From: Terriglobia bacterium
GTDB lineage: Bacteria > Acidobacteriota > Terriglobia > Acidiferrales > UBA7541
Direction of reading: 5' to 3'
Assembly (NCBI GenBank): GCA_020073605.1
Contig: JAIQEW010000004.1
Coordinates: 1 to 64,000 of the forward strand
DNA: 64,000 nt
Position numbers and translations under genes: made by a program. How positions within the stretch are numbered: the first letter of the stretch is position 1; the number at the start of each line of letters is the position of its first letter. Below the pieces are notes generated by a model, which saw only the letters and a program-made list of their open reading frames with translations, ran no database searches and was not told where the DNA came from. Positions 9,170-17,700 of the stretch are shown piece by piece.

Positions 9170-10699
9170 ATGCCGTCCGCAATGAAGACGCTGTTTCTCA
9201 ATCCTCCCAGCTTCGAGAAGTTTGACGGTGGCGCGGGTTCTCGCTGGCCCGCCACGCGCGAGATAGAGTCCTACTGGTACCCGGTCTGGCTCGCCTATCC
9301 CGCCGGCATGTTGCCCGGCAGCCGCCTGCTCGACGGCCCTCCGCACCACATCACCCCGGAGGAAGTGGTCCGCACCGCGCGGGATTACGAATTCGTCGTG
9401 CTGTTTACCTCGACCGTGGGTTTTCTCGCCGACCTTCGCATGGCTCGCGCCATGAAGGATCGAAAACCCGATCTGAAGATCGCTTTTGTGGGTCCCCACG
9501 TGCAGATCAAACCGGCCGAAAGCTTGCTGGCGAGCCCGGACATCGATTTCGTCGTGCGCGGAGAATTCGACCACGCCGTCGTCGAATACGCGCAAGGAAA
9601 ACCCCTTTCGGAGATTTCGAACGCGAGCTACGTGAAGGACGGCAAGGTGATCCACAATCCTTCGCGGCCGCCGATGCAGACCGAAGAGCTGGATGCGCTC
9701 CCGTTTGCGACCGAAGTGTACGAGCGCAACGTGACGATCGAGAAGTACAACGTGCCGTTCCTGTTGCACCCCTTCGTTTCCTTCTACACGTCGCGCGGAT
9801 GCCCGGCCCTCTGTACTTTCTGCCTGTGGCCGCAGACGCTTTCCGGCCATTCGTGGCGCACGCGTTCGGTCGAGAATGTGGCGCGGGAATTCCGGCAGGC
9901 GCACAAAATGTTTCCCCAGGCCAAGGAATTCTTTTTCGACGACGATACTTTTAACATCCGCAAGGACCGCGTCCTGGCGCTCTGCAAGGAATTCAAGCCC
10001 GTGGGCTTCCGCTGGTCCTGCACGGCCCGCGTCCACGGCGATTACGAGACGCTGAAGGCCATGGCGGATGCCGGGTGCCGTCTGCTGATCGTGGGCTTCG
10101 AATCAGGCGACGCGCAGATCCTGAAGAACATCAAGAAGGGCCAGACGCTCGAGATGGGACGCAACTTCGTCAAGAACTGCAAGAAGGTCGGGATTCACGT
10201 CCACGGAGATTTCATCATCGGACTTCCGGGCGAAACGAAAGAGACCATCGAGAAGACGATCAACTTCGCCAAAGAGCTCGATTGCGAGACGATCCAGGTT
10301 TCCATGGCTCACGCCTATCCGGGCACGGAACTCTACGACCAGGGCACGCGGGAAGGTTTTCTGGCCGGCGAAGCGATCACCGATGCGGGCGGCCACCAGC
10401 TTCCTCACCTTCAGTACCCGGGTCTCTCGAAGGAATACATGGTTGAGTCCGTCAACCGTTTCTACGACAGCTACTACTTCCGGCCCAAGGTCGCTTGGCG
10501 AATCGTGCGCGACTCGCTCTGGGATTCCCACGAACGCAAACGCCTCTACCACGAGGCGGTGGATTTCATGAAGCTGCGCGCGGACCGCATCAAAGTGGCG
10601 CGGGCCCGCAAGGGAGTGGATAGGAAAGCGCTCGTTGCCGTCCCGCCCATGCCGCCGATGGATACCAATTCGGGGGTTGGCGAGTCGCAAGGCGCATGA
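9170..10699 (+). CDS. hpnJ: HpnJ, B12-binding radical SAM protein of hopanoid head-group synthesis
   Basis: About 509 residues. The N-terminal part (about 5-150) resembles a cobalamin-binding domain. The radical SAM core carries Cys211, Cys215 and Cys218 in RGCPALCTFC, which would hold the 4Fe-4S cluster. Later motifs include FFFDDDTFN, VGFESGD and GDFIIGLPGET. In HpnJ this family converts the hopanoid sugar head group to the cyclitol ether form by ring contraction (known from bacteriohopanetetrol cyclitol ether producers). The ATG at 9170 follows a GAGGGGTGA site; a TTG at 9119 and an ATG at 9182 are alternatives. Its ATGA stop overlaps the next start, and hpnI lies 0.8 kb downstream, which supports the assignment. 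Confidence 0.85.
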   Translation: MPSAMKTLFLNPPSFEKFDGGAGSRWPATREIESYWYPVWLAYPAGMLPGSRLLDGPPHHITPEEVVRTARDYEFVVLFTSTVGFLADLRMARAMKDRKPDLKIAFVGPHVQIKPAESLLASPDIDFVVRGEFDHAVVEYAQGKPLSEISNASYVKDGKVIHNPSRPPMQTEELDALPFATEVYERNVTIEKYNVPFLLHPFVSFYTSRGCPALCTFCLWPQTLSGHSWRTRSVENVAREFRQAHKMFPQAKEFFFDDDTFNIRKDRVLALCKEFKPVGFRWSCTARVHGDYETLKAMADAGCRLLIVGFESGDAQILKNIKKGQTLEMGRNFVKNCKKVGIHVHGDFIIGLPGETKETIEKTINFAKELDCETIQVSMAHAYPGTELYDQGTREGFLAGEAITDAGGHQLPHLQYPGLSKEYMVESVNRFYDSYYFRPKVAWRIVRDSLWDSHERKRLYHEAVDFMKLRADRIKVARARKGVDRKALVAVPPMPPMDTNSGVGESQGA

Positions 10700-11109
10700 C
10701 GCCGTCGCACGGCCTGCATCTCAAGACGTCCATCCTGATTCTGATTATGGTCTCCGTGGCTCCGCTCGGGGACATGTTTCTGGGCAAGGGAATGAAACAG
10801 GTCGGAGCGATGGGAAGTTGGGCGCCTGCCAGTCTCTTTCACTTTTTCTTCCGCGCGTTTACGTCCTCGACAATCTGGCTCGGCATCGGATTGCTTCTCG
10901 CTTTTTTCATCGCCTACCTCGTCGTGCTTTCCTGGGCGGACTATAGCTATGTGCTGCCGGCCTCGTCGATTTCCAGTCTCGTGATTGCGCTGCTGGCCTA
11001 TTTCGTTTTGCACGAGGCGATCACGCCCATGCGCTGGGTCGGAATTGCCCTGATTAGTCTGGGCGTCTTCGTTGTCGGGCGCACCCATCCGCGAACGACG
11101 GAGCACTGA
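10696..11109 (+). CDS. Small EamA/SMR-like membrane protein (first of a pair)
   Basis: 137 residues with four predicted membrane helices: about 13-30, 50-75, 82-100 and 108-125. The last half resembles an EamA half-domain, with the typical LHEAITPMRWVGIALISLGV ending. The start overlaps the hpnJ stop by four bases (ATGA). Single-domain members of this superfamily work as dimers, for example EmrE or the ArnE/ArnF aminoarabinose-lipid flippase. Lying between two hopanoid-modifying genes and next to a second such protein, it may form a heterodimer that moves a hopanoid or sugar-lipid across the membrane; this is inference. Confidence 0.75.
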   Translation: MTPSHGLHLKTSILILIMVSVAPLGDMFLGKGMKQVGAMGSWAPASLFHFFFRAFTSSTIWLGIGLLLAFFIAYLVVLSWADYSYVLPASSISSLVIALLAYFVLHEAITPMRWVGIALISLGVFVVGRTHPRTTEH

Positions 11110-11111
11110 TC

Positions 11112-11489
11112 TTGCTGACCGGAGTCATCCTGTATTTCCTGATTGTTGTCCCCGGCACGTCGGGCGAGATGTGCATGTCGCATGCGATGAAGACCGTTGG
11201 CGAGGTGACCGATTTTCGGCCGCATGCGATTGCAATCGTGATCGGCCGCGCCATGAGAGTCCCGTGGTTCTGGATCGGCCTTACGATGATGACGACGGGG
11301 TTTTTCGCGCTGCTGGGGATGCTGTCGGTTGCCAAGGTTAGCTTCGTTTTTCCGGCCACCGCGCTAAGCTATGCTGTGGGTACATTGGGAGGCAGGCTGT
11401 TTCTCGGCGAGCGCGTGACTCCGCAGCGGTGGTTTGGCGTTCTGCTTGTTTGCATCGGTGTCGCCCTGGTAGCCATCGGCAAGGGATAA
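11112..11489 (+). CDS. Small EamA/SMR-like membrane protein (second of a pair)
   Basis: 125 residues from a TTG start two bases after the preceding stop, with GGAG about 9 bases upstream. It again has four hydrophobic segments. The final one is preceded by LGERVTPQRWFGVLLVCIGV, closely matching the end of the neighbouring protein, while the N-terminal halves differ. The helix 1 sequence ILYFLIVVPGTSGEMCM parallels MVSVAPLGDMF of its partner. The pair therefore looks like diverged subunits of one transporter, as in ArnE/ArnF. Substrate unknown; the hopanoid context suggests a lipid or sugar carrier. Confidence 0.72.
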   Translation: MLTGVILYFLIVVPGTSGEMCMSHAMKTVGEVTDFRPHAIAIVIGRAMRVPWFWIGLTMMTTGFFALLGMLSVAKVSFVFPATALSYAVGTLGGRLFLGERVTPQRWFGVLLVCIGVALVAIGKG

Positions 11490-11507
11490 CGAGCGAAGGA
11501 TTGCGTC

Positions 11508-12677
11508 ATGACGGGCTGGACGGTGGTTCGCGACGCTCTTCTCGTGCTGGCGGTCGCGCCTTTCGCGTACTACGTTGTCGCGATCGTCGCCGCCGGCAGA
11601 TTCTTCCGCAAAATCCCCCCTGCTCCGGCCGGCGCTCTGCCGGATTTCACTCCGCCGGTCAGCATCCTGAAACCGATTCGCGGTCTCGACCGCGAAACTT
11701 ACGAAAACTACGCCAGCTTCTGCCGCCAGGATTACCCTGACTTCGAAATCCTCTTCTGCGTCACGGACGAGCGCGAGCCCGCCATCCCGGTCATCGAAAA
11801 ACTCATCCGCGATTTCCCCGAACGCTCGATTCGCTTGCTCGTGGGCTCCGAGCCGTTGGGCGCGAGCGACAAGGTCAACAAACTCTGCCGCATGGCCCGC
11901 GAGGCCCGCCACGACATCGTGATCGCGAGCGACAGCGACGTGCGCGTCGCGCCGGGATTTCTGCGAGCCGTCGTCGCGCCGTTCTCCGATCCGAAAGTCG
12001 GCGGCGTCACGTGCCTTTACGGCGGCCTCACGGACGGCTCGTTCGCCGCCGATCTCGAAGCGCTCGGCAACAGCGCGGATTTCGCGCCGGGTGTCCTGGT
12101 CGCACGGCTCTTCGGGGATCTTGATTTCATGCTCGGCGCTGTCATGGTCACCACCAAAAAACACCTCGGCGAAATCGGAGGGTTTGAATCGCTCGTCGAC
12201 TATTTCTGCGACGACTACGAGCTCGGCAACCGCATTGCCGCGCGCGGCCATCGCGTCGAGCTCAGCCGATTTCCGGTGGACATCGTGTATCCCCGCGAAA
12301 CGGTTGGCGACGCGTTTCGCCACCAGCTTCGCTGGAACTTGAGCATCCGCTATTCGCGCCCGTGGGGACATCTCGGCCTGATTTTCACGCAGGGTTTGGT
12401 GTGGTCTCTGGTGGGATTGTTTCTCGCGCAGTCCTGGCTGGGAGCTTTTGGCTTCGCGGCCGGTTACTCCCTGTTGCGCTACGAGGTGGCGCTCAGCGCA
12501 GGCGCGCGCGGAATGGGAGACAAACTCGTGAGGCAAAAATTGTGGATGCTGCCGCTACGCGACGCGTTTGCATTCGTCGTGTGGGTGGCCAGTTTCTTCC
12601 CTCAGCGCATCCATTGGCGCGACCAGGAGTTCCATGTGCGCTCGAAGCGCCTTGTCCCCATCCCACGCACCCGTTGA
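11508..12677 (+). CDS. hpnI: HpnI, hopanoid glycosyltransferase
   Basis: 389 residues; a GT2/GT21 (ceramide-glucosyltransferase-like) membrane enzyme. An N-terminal helix (about 5-30) is followed by the catalytic domain with KPIRGLD, D142-S-D144 as the nucleotide-sugar/metal motif, D235-D236 (DDYELG) and Q273-x-x-R-W (QLRWN). It ends with two or more C-terminal membrane helices (about 290-345). HpnI is known to add N-acetylglucosamine to bacteriohopanetetrol; HpnK then deacetylates it and HpnJ contracts the ring. HpnK is not in this window. The gene is the last of the hopanoid operon and is followed by a terminator at 12709. Confidence 0.87.
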   Translation: MTGWTVVRDALLVLAVAPFAYYVVAIVAAGRFFRKIPPAPAGALPDFTPPVSILKPIRGLDRETYENYASFCRQDYPDFEILFCVTDEREPAIPVIEKLIRDFPERSIRLLVGSEPLGASDKVNKLCRMAREARHDIVIASDSDVRVAPGFLRAVVAPFSDPKVGGVTCLYGGLTDGSFAADLEALGNSADFAPGVLVARLFGDLDFMLGAVMVTTKKHLGEIGGFESLVDYFCDDYELGNRIAARGHRVELSRFPVDIVYPRETVGDAFRHQLRWNLSIRYSRPWGHLGLIFTQGLVWSLVGLFLAQSWLGAFGFAAGYSLLRYEVALSAGARGMGDKLVRQKLWMLPLRDAFAFVVWVASFFPQRIHWRDQEFHVRSKRLVPIPRTR

Positions 12678-12708
12678 CGGAATACCGATCCGCCGTTAAA
12701 GTAGATGT

Positions 12709-12731
12709 AGGTCGCGCTTGCGGCCTTTTTT
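12709..12731 (+). terminator. Rho-independent terminator after hpnI
   Basis: A 6-bp stem (GGTCGC with GCGGCC, one G-U pair; a flanking A-T extends it) with a GCTT loop is followed by six T residues. It lies 32 bases past the hpnI stop and just ahead of tRNA-Gln. Confidence 0.7.
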
Positions 12732-12747
12732 GTTGTCTCCCATCGGC

Positions 12748-12822
12748 TGGGAGGTCGTACAATTGGCAGTACATCAGATTCTGGATCTGATTATCCTGGT
12801 TCGAGTCCAGGCCTCCCAGCCA
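12748..12822 (+). tRNA. tRNA-Gln (anticodon CTG)
   Basis: A 75-base cloverleaf. The acceptor stem TGGGAGG pairs with CCTCCCA, with U1-A72 as usual for glutamine tRNA. The D arm is GTAC...GTAC, the anticodon stem TCAGA/TCTGA has a loop with CTG, the T arm is CCTGG-TTCGAGT-CCAGG, the discriminator is G, and CCA is encoded in the DNA. Confidence 0.93.
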
Positions 12823-12935
12823 ATCTCTTCCTGAAAAACTTGCTCTCGCCTCTCCGCGTGACACGGGCGTATGATACCGCCAGCTAGCGCCGCGCATCGC
12901 GCCCCGCTCGAAGAGTTCTCCGCCGGAGGGCTGCC

Positions 12936-14612
12936 ATGAAAAAGATCCTCATCGTTCTCGGAATCGTGGTCGCAGTGTTGCTTGTCATCGTGATTGCGCT
13001 GCCGTTTCTCATCGACGTCAACCGTTTCAAGCCGACTCTGGAGACGAATCTTTCGACTGCGCTCGGCCGCAAGGTCGAGATCGGAAACATCGGGCTCGCC
13101 ATTCTCTCCGGCGGCGTCACTGTGGACAATGTTGTAATCGCAGACGATCCCGCCTTCAGCCGCTCGCCCTTTTTGCAGGCCAAGCAACTGACGGCCGGCG
13201 TCGCGCTGATCCCTCTGATCTTTTCGAAGAAGCTTGAGGTGAGCTCTTTCACCGTGACCGAGCCGCAGGTTTCGCTTCTGCGTTCGTCTTCCGGCGCGTG
13301 GAATTTTTCGAGCCTCGGGGGTGGTGGATCGAAGAAACCAACCAAGGGAGACGCTCCAAGTTCCTCCACGGGCGATAAGTCGTCCAGCGCAGCCGACATC
13401 TCCGTGGAGAAGCTGAGGATTTCAAACGGCACGATCACGGTAGGCACGGCCGGAGCGCGCGGCAAGACCCAGAAGTACACCGACGTCAACTTCGAGGCGT
13501 CCGATCTTTCTTACACATCGCAGTTCCCGTTCAAGTTCACAGCCAAGACTCCGGGCGACGGTACGATCAAGCTCGAGGGAAAAGCGGGGCCGATCGACTC
13601 CACCGACTCATCGCTTACGCCCCTCGACGCGAAGATTGACGTGGGCCACCTCGATCTGGCTTCGACGGGCTTCGTCGATCCTTCATCGGGCCTCGCTGGA
13701 GTCATCGATTTCACCGGCAATCTTGCCTCCAACGGGCGCGAGATGAGTTCGAAAGGAACCGTGAAGGCCGACAAGCTGAAACTCGTCGCCGGCGGATCGC
13801 CATCCAGCGTGCCTGTGAATGTTGATTACAGCACGGCGTACGACCTGAAGCGCGAGGCGGGCAGCCTGAAGCAGGGCGACGTTCACATCGGCAAGGCTCT
13901 CGCGCGTCTCACCGGGACCTACGATACGGCCCCTGCCACCACCGCCGTTCAAATGAGATTGAACGGACAGGCAATGCCGGTCACGGATCTTCAAGGGATA
14001 TTGCCCGCGGCGGGTGTCACGCTTCCCTCAGGCGCGGCGTTGCAAGCCGGCACTCTTGATCTGAACCTCGCGATCAATGGTCCGGTGGACAGGCTCGTTA
14101 TCACCGGGCCCGTGAATCTATCCAACGGCAAGCTCAGTGGCTACAATCTAAAATCAAAGCTGGGGGCGCTTTCCTCGTTCACGGGGCTGGGAGGCGGGGG
14201 CGGCTCCGACACCGATATTCAGACGCTCAGTGCCGACCTGCGCGTCGATCCCGGTGGTACACAGGCAAACAACTTGAATCTCGTCGCGCCTTCGATCGGG
14301 ACGATTACTGGCAACGGGACCATCAGCGCGGGCGGGCAGCTCAACTTCAAGATGTTGGCGAAGCTCGCTGCGGGAAGCGCTGCCGGCTCGGTGACCTCGG
14401 CGCTCTCGGCTTTCACGGGGGCAGGGAAGTCTCAATCGGGCGGCATCCCGTTTACGATTACGGGCACGACGTCGAACCCCGTCTTCGTGCCCGACATGAA
14501 GGGAATGGCGGGAGGCATGCTGAAAGGCGCCACGGGTGGCACCACGAGCAGCCCTGCCGATACGGTGCAGGGCGTCCTCGGCGGCCTCTTCGGGGGCAAA
14601 AAGAAGCAGTAG
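12936..14612 (+). CDS. AsmA-family envelope protein
   Basis: 558 residues with the typical AsmA start: an N-terminal membrane helix (about 4-25), then IDVNRFKPTLETNLSTALGRKVEIGNI in which the LGRKV element is a family hallmark. A Ser/Gly-rich linker at about 125-150 separates the N-terminal part from a long beta-rich middle region. The C-terminal part contains a second AsmA motif (DLQGILPAAG...LQAGTLDLNLAINGPVDRL near 350-390). The end is Gly-rich with LGGLFGG repeats. AsmA-like proteins bridge the inner and outer membranes and are linked to lipid transport. There is no operon partner on this strand; it converges with the S53 protease gene. A GGAGG site lies about 6 bases before the start. 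Confidence 0.85.
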   Translation: MKKILIVLGIVVAVLLVIVIALPFLIDVNRFKPTLETNLSTALGRKVEIGNIGLAILSGGVTVDNVVIADDPAFSRSPFLQAKQLTAGVALIPLIFSKKLEVSSFTVTEPQVSLLRSSSGAWNFSSLGGGGSKKPTKGDAPSSSTGDKSSSAADISVEKLRISNGTITVGTAGARGKTQKYTDVNFEASDLSYTSQFPFKFTAKTPGDGTIKLEGKAGPIDSTDSSLTPLDAKIDVGHLDLASTGFVDPSSGLAGVIDFTGNLASNGREMSSKGTVKADKLKLVAGGSPSSVPVNVDYSTAYDLKREAGSLKQGDVHIGKALARLTGTYDTAPATTAVQMRLNGQAMPVTDLQGILPAAGVTLPSGAALQAGTLDLNLAINGPVDRLVITGPVNLSNGKLSGYNLKSKLGALSSFTGLGGGGGSDTDIQTLSADLRVDPGGTQANNLNLVAPSIGTITGNGTISAGGQLNFKMLAKLAAGSAAGSVTSALSAFTGAGKSQSGGIPFTITGTTSNPVFVPDMKGMAGGMLKGATGGTTSSPADTVQGVLGGLFGGKKKQ

Positions 14613-14683
14613 CCGCCTCCTCGCTCGCCCGCTGCTCCGCCGACCGCGTCAGCGCCGAGCCACAATCGCGCCACGAACATTCT

Positions 14684-14726
14684 GCGAAGGCGCAGCCGGC
14701 GGCTTGCACCACCGCCGCGCCTTCGC
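14684..14726. terminator. Hairpin shared by two converging genes
   Basis: GCGAAGGCG (14684-14692) pairs with CGCCTTCGC (14718-14726), and an inner CGGCGG pairs with CCGCCG, giving 15 bp with one 4-base bulge. It lies between the AsmA stop and the S53 protease stop, directly abutting the latter. It has no U-tract and could serve both directions. Confidence 0.45.
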
Positions 14727-14727
14727 G

Positions 14728-17700
14728 CTACTGGACGTTGACCGTCAAACCCGGAACCGTCTGGGTCACCCCGTTGATTGTGATCGAGACGTTAACACCT
14801 AGATTGCCCGCAGGTGTTCCCGGATTGCCGCCTCCACCGCCGCCGCTTCCTCCCCCACCGCATCCTGCGCTGATCGCAATTATCGCGAAAGCTGCGGCCG
14901 CGAGGGCGACGCCCCAGCGACGTTTTCTTCCTCGACGGTCGAAGGCCGCGATCCCGAGGCAGAAGAGACATGCCAGAGCTGTGGCGACGCCGGTGGTTTT
15001 CCAACCCAGTGGAGTCGGTCGGTTCCTCGCCATCGGGGAAACAGCGGATGGCGCTGTCGTGCTGAACGAGAGCATAGCCTGAACGCTGCCGTTAGCGGGA
15101 AGTGTGAACGCGGCCAGGCTGCAACTCGCCTCCTCCGAGGGCGCAATCCCGCACGTGGATAACGCCAGACTTCCGGAGCCCGTGAACCCATTCTGTGACG
15201 TGAACGTCAGAGTTGTCGATCCCGGTTGCCCGGGCGCGCTGATATTGATTGTCGTCGGATTCGCCGCGATCGTGAATGCGACGTTCACCGTTTCTGTGAC
15301 AGGCGCACTGGTAGAGCTAACATTGTTGCTGTCACCTGCATACTGCGCTGTAATCTGCACCGTCCCGGTCGGAAGAGCGCTTGTCGTCACCTGAGCTTGT
15401 CCGCTTGAAAGGCTCCCGGTGCCGATGCTCGTGCCGTTGGCGAAAAACTGCACTGAGCCCGTGGGCGCCGGGTCGCCGCTTTGATTCGGGGTCACTGTGG
15501 CCGTAAACGTTACGCTTTGCCCTTGCCACACAGTAGCACCCGCGCCCGTTGTTACCGCCGTGGTCGTGGTCGCCAGAACTTTGATGCTGGCAGCTGGAGA
15601 GATGGGCGACTGGCTGTAGTTGCCGTCCCCGCTGTATTGCGCGGTAATGCTATTACTTCCGGCTTTGAGGAAGCCGGAAATGTCCAGAGTTGCCGAGGCG
15701 CTGGCAAAGCCCGCCGCTGAACTCGCTGTGCCCGCCACTGTCACCGGGCTCCCGACCGCGCTTCCCCCCACGAAGAATTGCACGCTACCAGACGGAGCCG
15801 CGCCGGTGCTCTGAGTGGAGATTATTGCAGTGAACGGCGCAAACGTCCCAAAACCCGCTGCGGTCGCTCCTCCCAACCCGACCGATGTGGCGGCCTTGCT
15901 AATCGTGAGTGTGACGGGGGTAGCAGAGTTTGGGTTGAAGCTCGCGTCCCCACTATACGCTGCGTTCAAGACGTGTGTGCCCACGCCAAACTGAACAATC
16001 TGGTCCTCCGCGTAACCTTCTGAGTTCAGTAGGAATGTGCCACCATCGAGCGGATTGCCGTTGTCGGTCAGAGCCACGTTTCCTGTTGGGCAGCCAGTAT
16101 CTCCAGGAGCATTGTTCGAGCAAGCATCTCCGGCTTGGCTCGTCACGTTCATTCGCAGCAGCGAAAAAGACCCGTAAGCGGCCGTTGTTGCGTTGGGGTT
16201 CGTCTGTATTCCTGTTGTTGGATCGAAGAGTTCGTAGGCGAGCTGAGTCTTGCTGGTTTCCGGAGCTACCGTCACAGAAATGGGAGGTGTGGAGTTGCTC
16301 CCGCCGAAAGTGCCGTCGCCCGGGTACTGAGCCACGACAGTGTAAGTGCCACCAGGCAATGCATTTGTTGTCGACGATACCGAGCCACTGGTCAGCGTAA
16401 AGCTTTGCACACCTTCCTGCCCGCTCGGTCCCGTGTTTGCGATCACGGAGACGTTGCCGGTAGGCGTTCCCGTCGCGGGCGCCATAGGTGTGGTGCTGAT
16501 CGAGAGGTTGACCGATCGTCCGTGTGTGATGTTGACCGGGCTGCCGCCATTGAGAGCGAGAGATGTCGAGGAGGGCTTCAGCGAAAGTGCGAACGTCTTC
16601 CACTTATTCACCAGATTCGCCGCGTTGACCGAGCCGAGTCCGGTTGCCAGATCGTAGCCGGAGGTTGTGGCGTACCCGGAGAGCACACCAATCGAATCGC
16701 TCGAATTTGAAACAGTGCAATTCGAGCTGTTTTTCGCACATGGCATTGCAATCGTCGAGCCGCTCGGCATATCGTAAAAGACACACGAACTCGCTGGTGA
16801 CGCCGCAGATGCACAACTCGCGCCGGATTGAGCTGCGAGCTGGTACAGGATGTAATTAGCGTTGCCTTGCCGCGATCCAGTCGCTTGGTTTACGAGTGCC
16901 ACAATGCCCGCAAACGCTGGCGAAGAAGCCGAGGTCCCGCCGATTCCGACAAAGTCCGATGCTGGCGCGAACGGATCGCACGATGTCGCCCCCGGGCTTA
17001 GATCGGCTTCACAGATCAGGTAGAAGCTGCTGTTGAATCCGTTGCTCGCAAAGAGCGAGACATCCGGAATATCACGCTTGCCGTCGGCGGGCGTTAAGGC
17101 CGTTTGCCACGATGGTTTGGGATAGCCCCCTGAGCAACTCGACTCGTTCTGGCCATCCGAGACCGTGCAGCTGCTCTTTCCTCCGCTGCCGCCCGCAACA
17201 CCCACCAATCCGTCCTGTTGCACGGTGGCATTGTTGCAGGTCTGCTCCGCCGTGGTCGTTCCAAAGAAGCTGAAGATCTCTTGGTTGGTGCAGGTGTCGT
17301 TCCACGTCATCTCCGGTATATAGCCCTTGGCGGAAGCTACGGTGGGCGTGTCTCCCGAAGTGGTGTTCCAAAACGCACTAAAGTTGTTGATGTCGTTGAA
17401 ATCGGTACCGCCCACGGAGACGTTGTACGGCGTGGACGTGAAGCCGCTCACGGCCAGCCCGAAAGACGCGGGGCCTGCGCCGCGGTTGCAGCCAGCCGAA
17501 CCGCTATCTCCCGAGGAAACCGTGACTGTAATGCCCTGTGCCGCAGCTTGCTGCCACAGTTGGTTGTAAAATGCGTTCCCCGTCGTGCCGATGAAGAATT
17601 CGCACAGACCGAAGCTCTCGTTCAGAATCGGGGCGAGATTGTTATCAACTGCGTACTGCGCAGAGAGATCGGCCCCGAGGCTGGTCTCGGTCGATTGAGA

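Noticed and set aside
11364-12536. 390-residue open frame on the minus strand opposite hpnI
   Set aside because: Antisense to an enzyme with intact motifs; no signal, domain or ribosome site.
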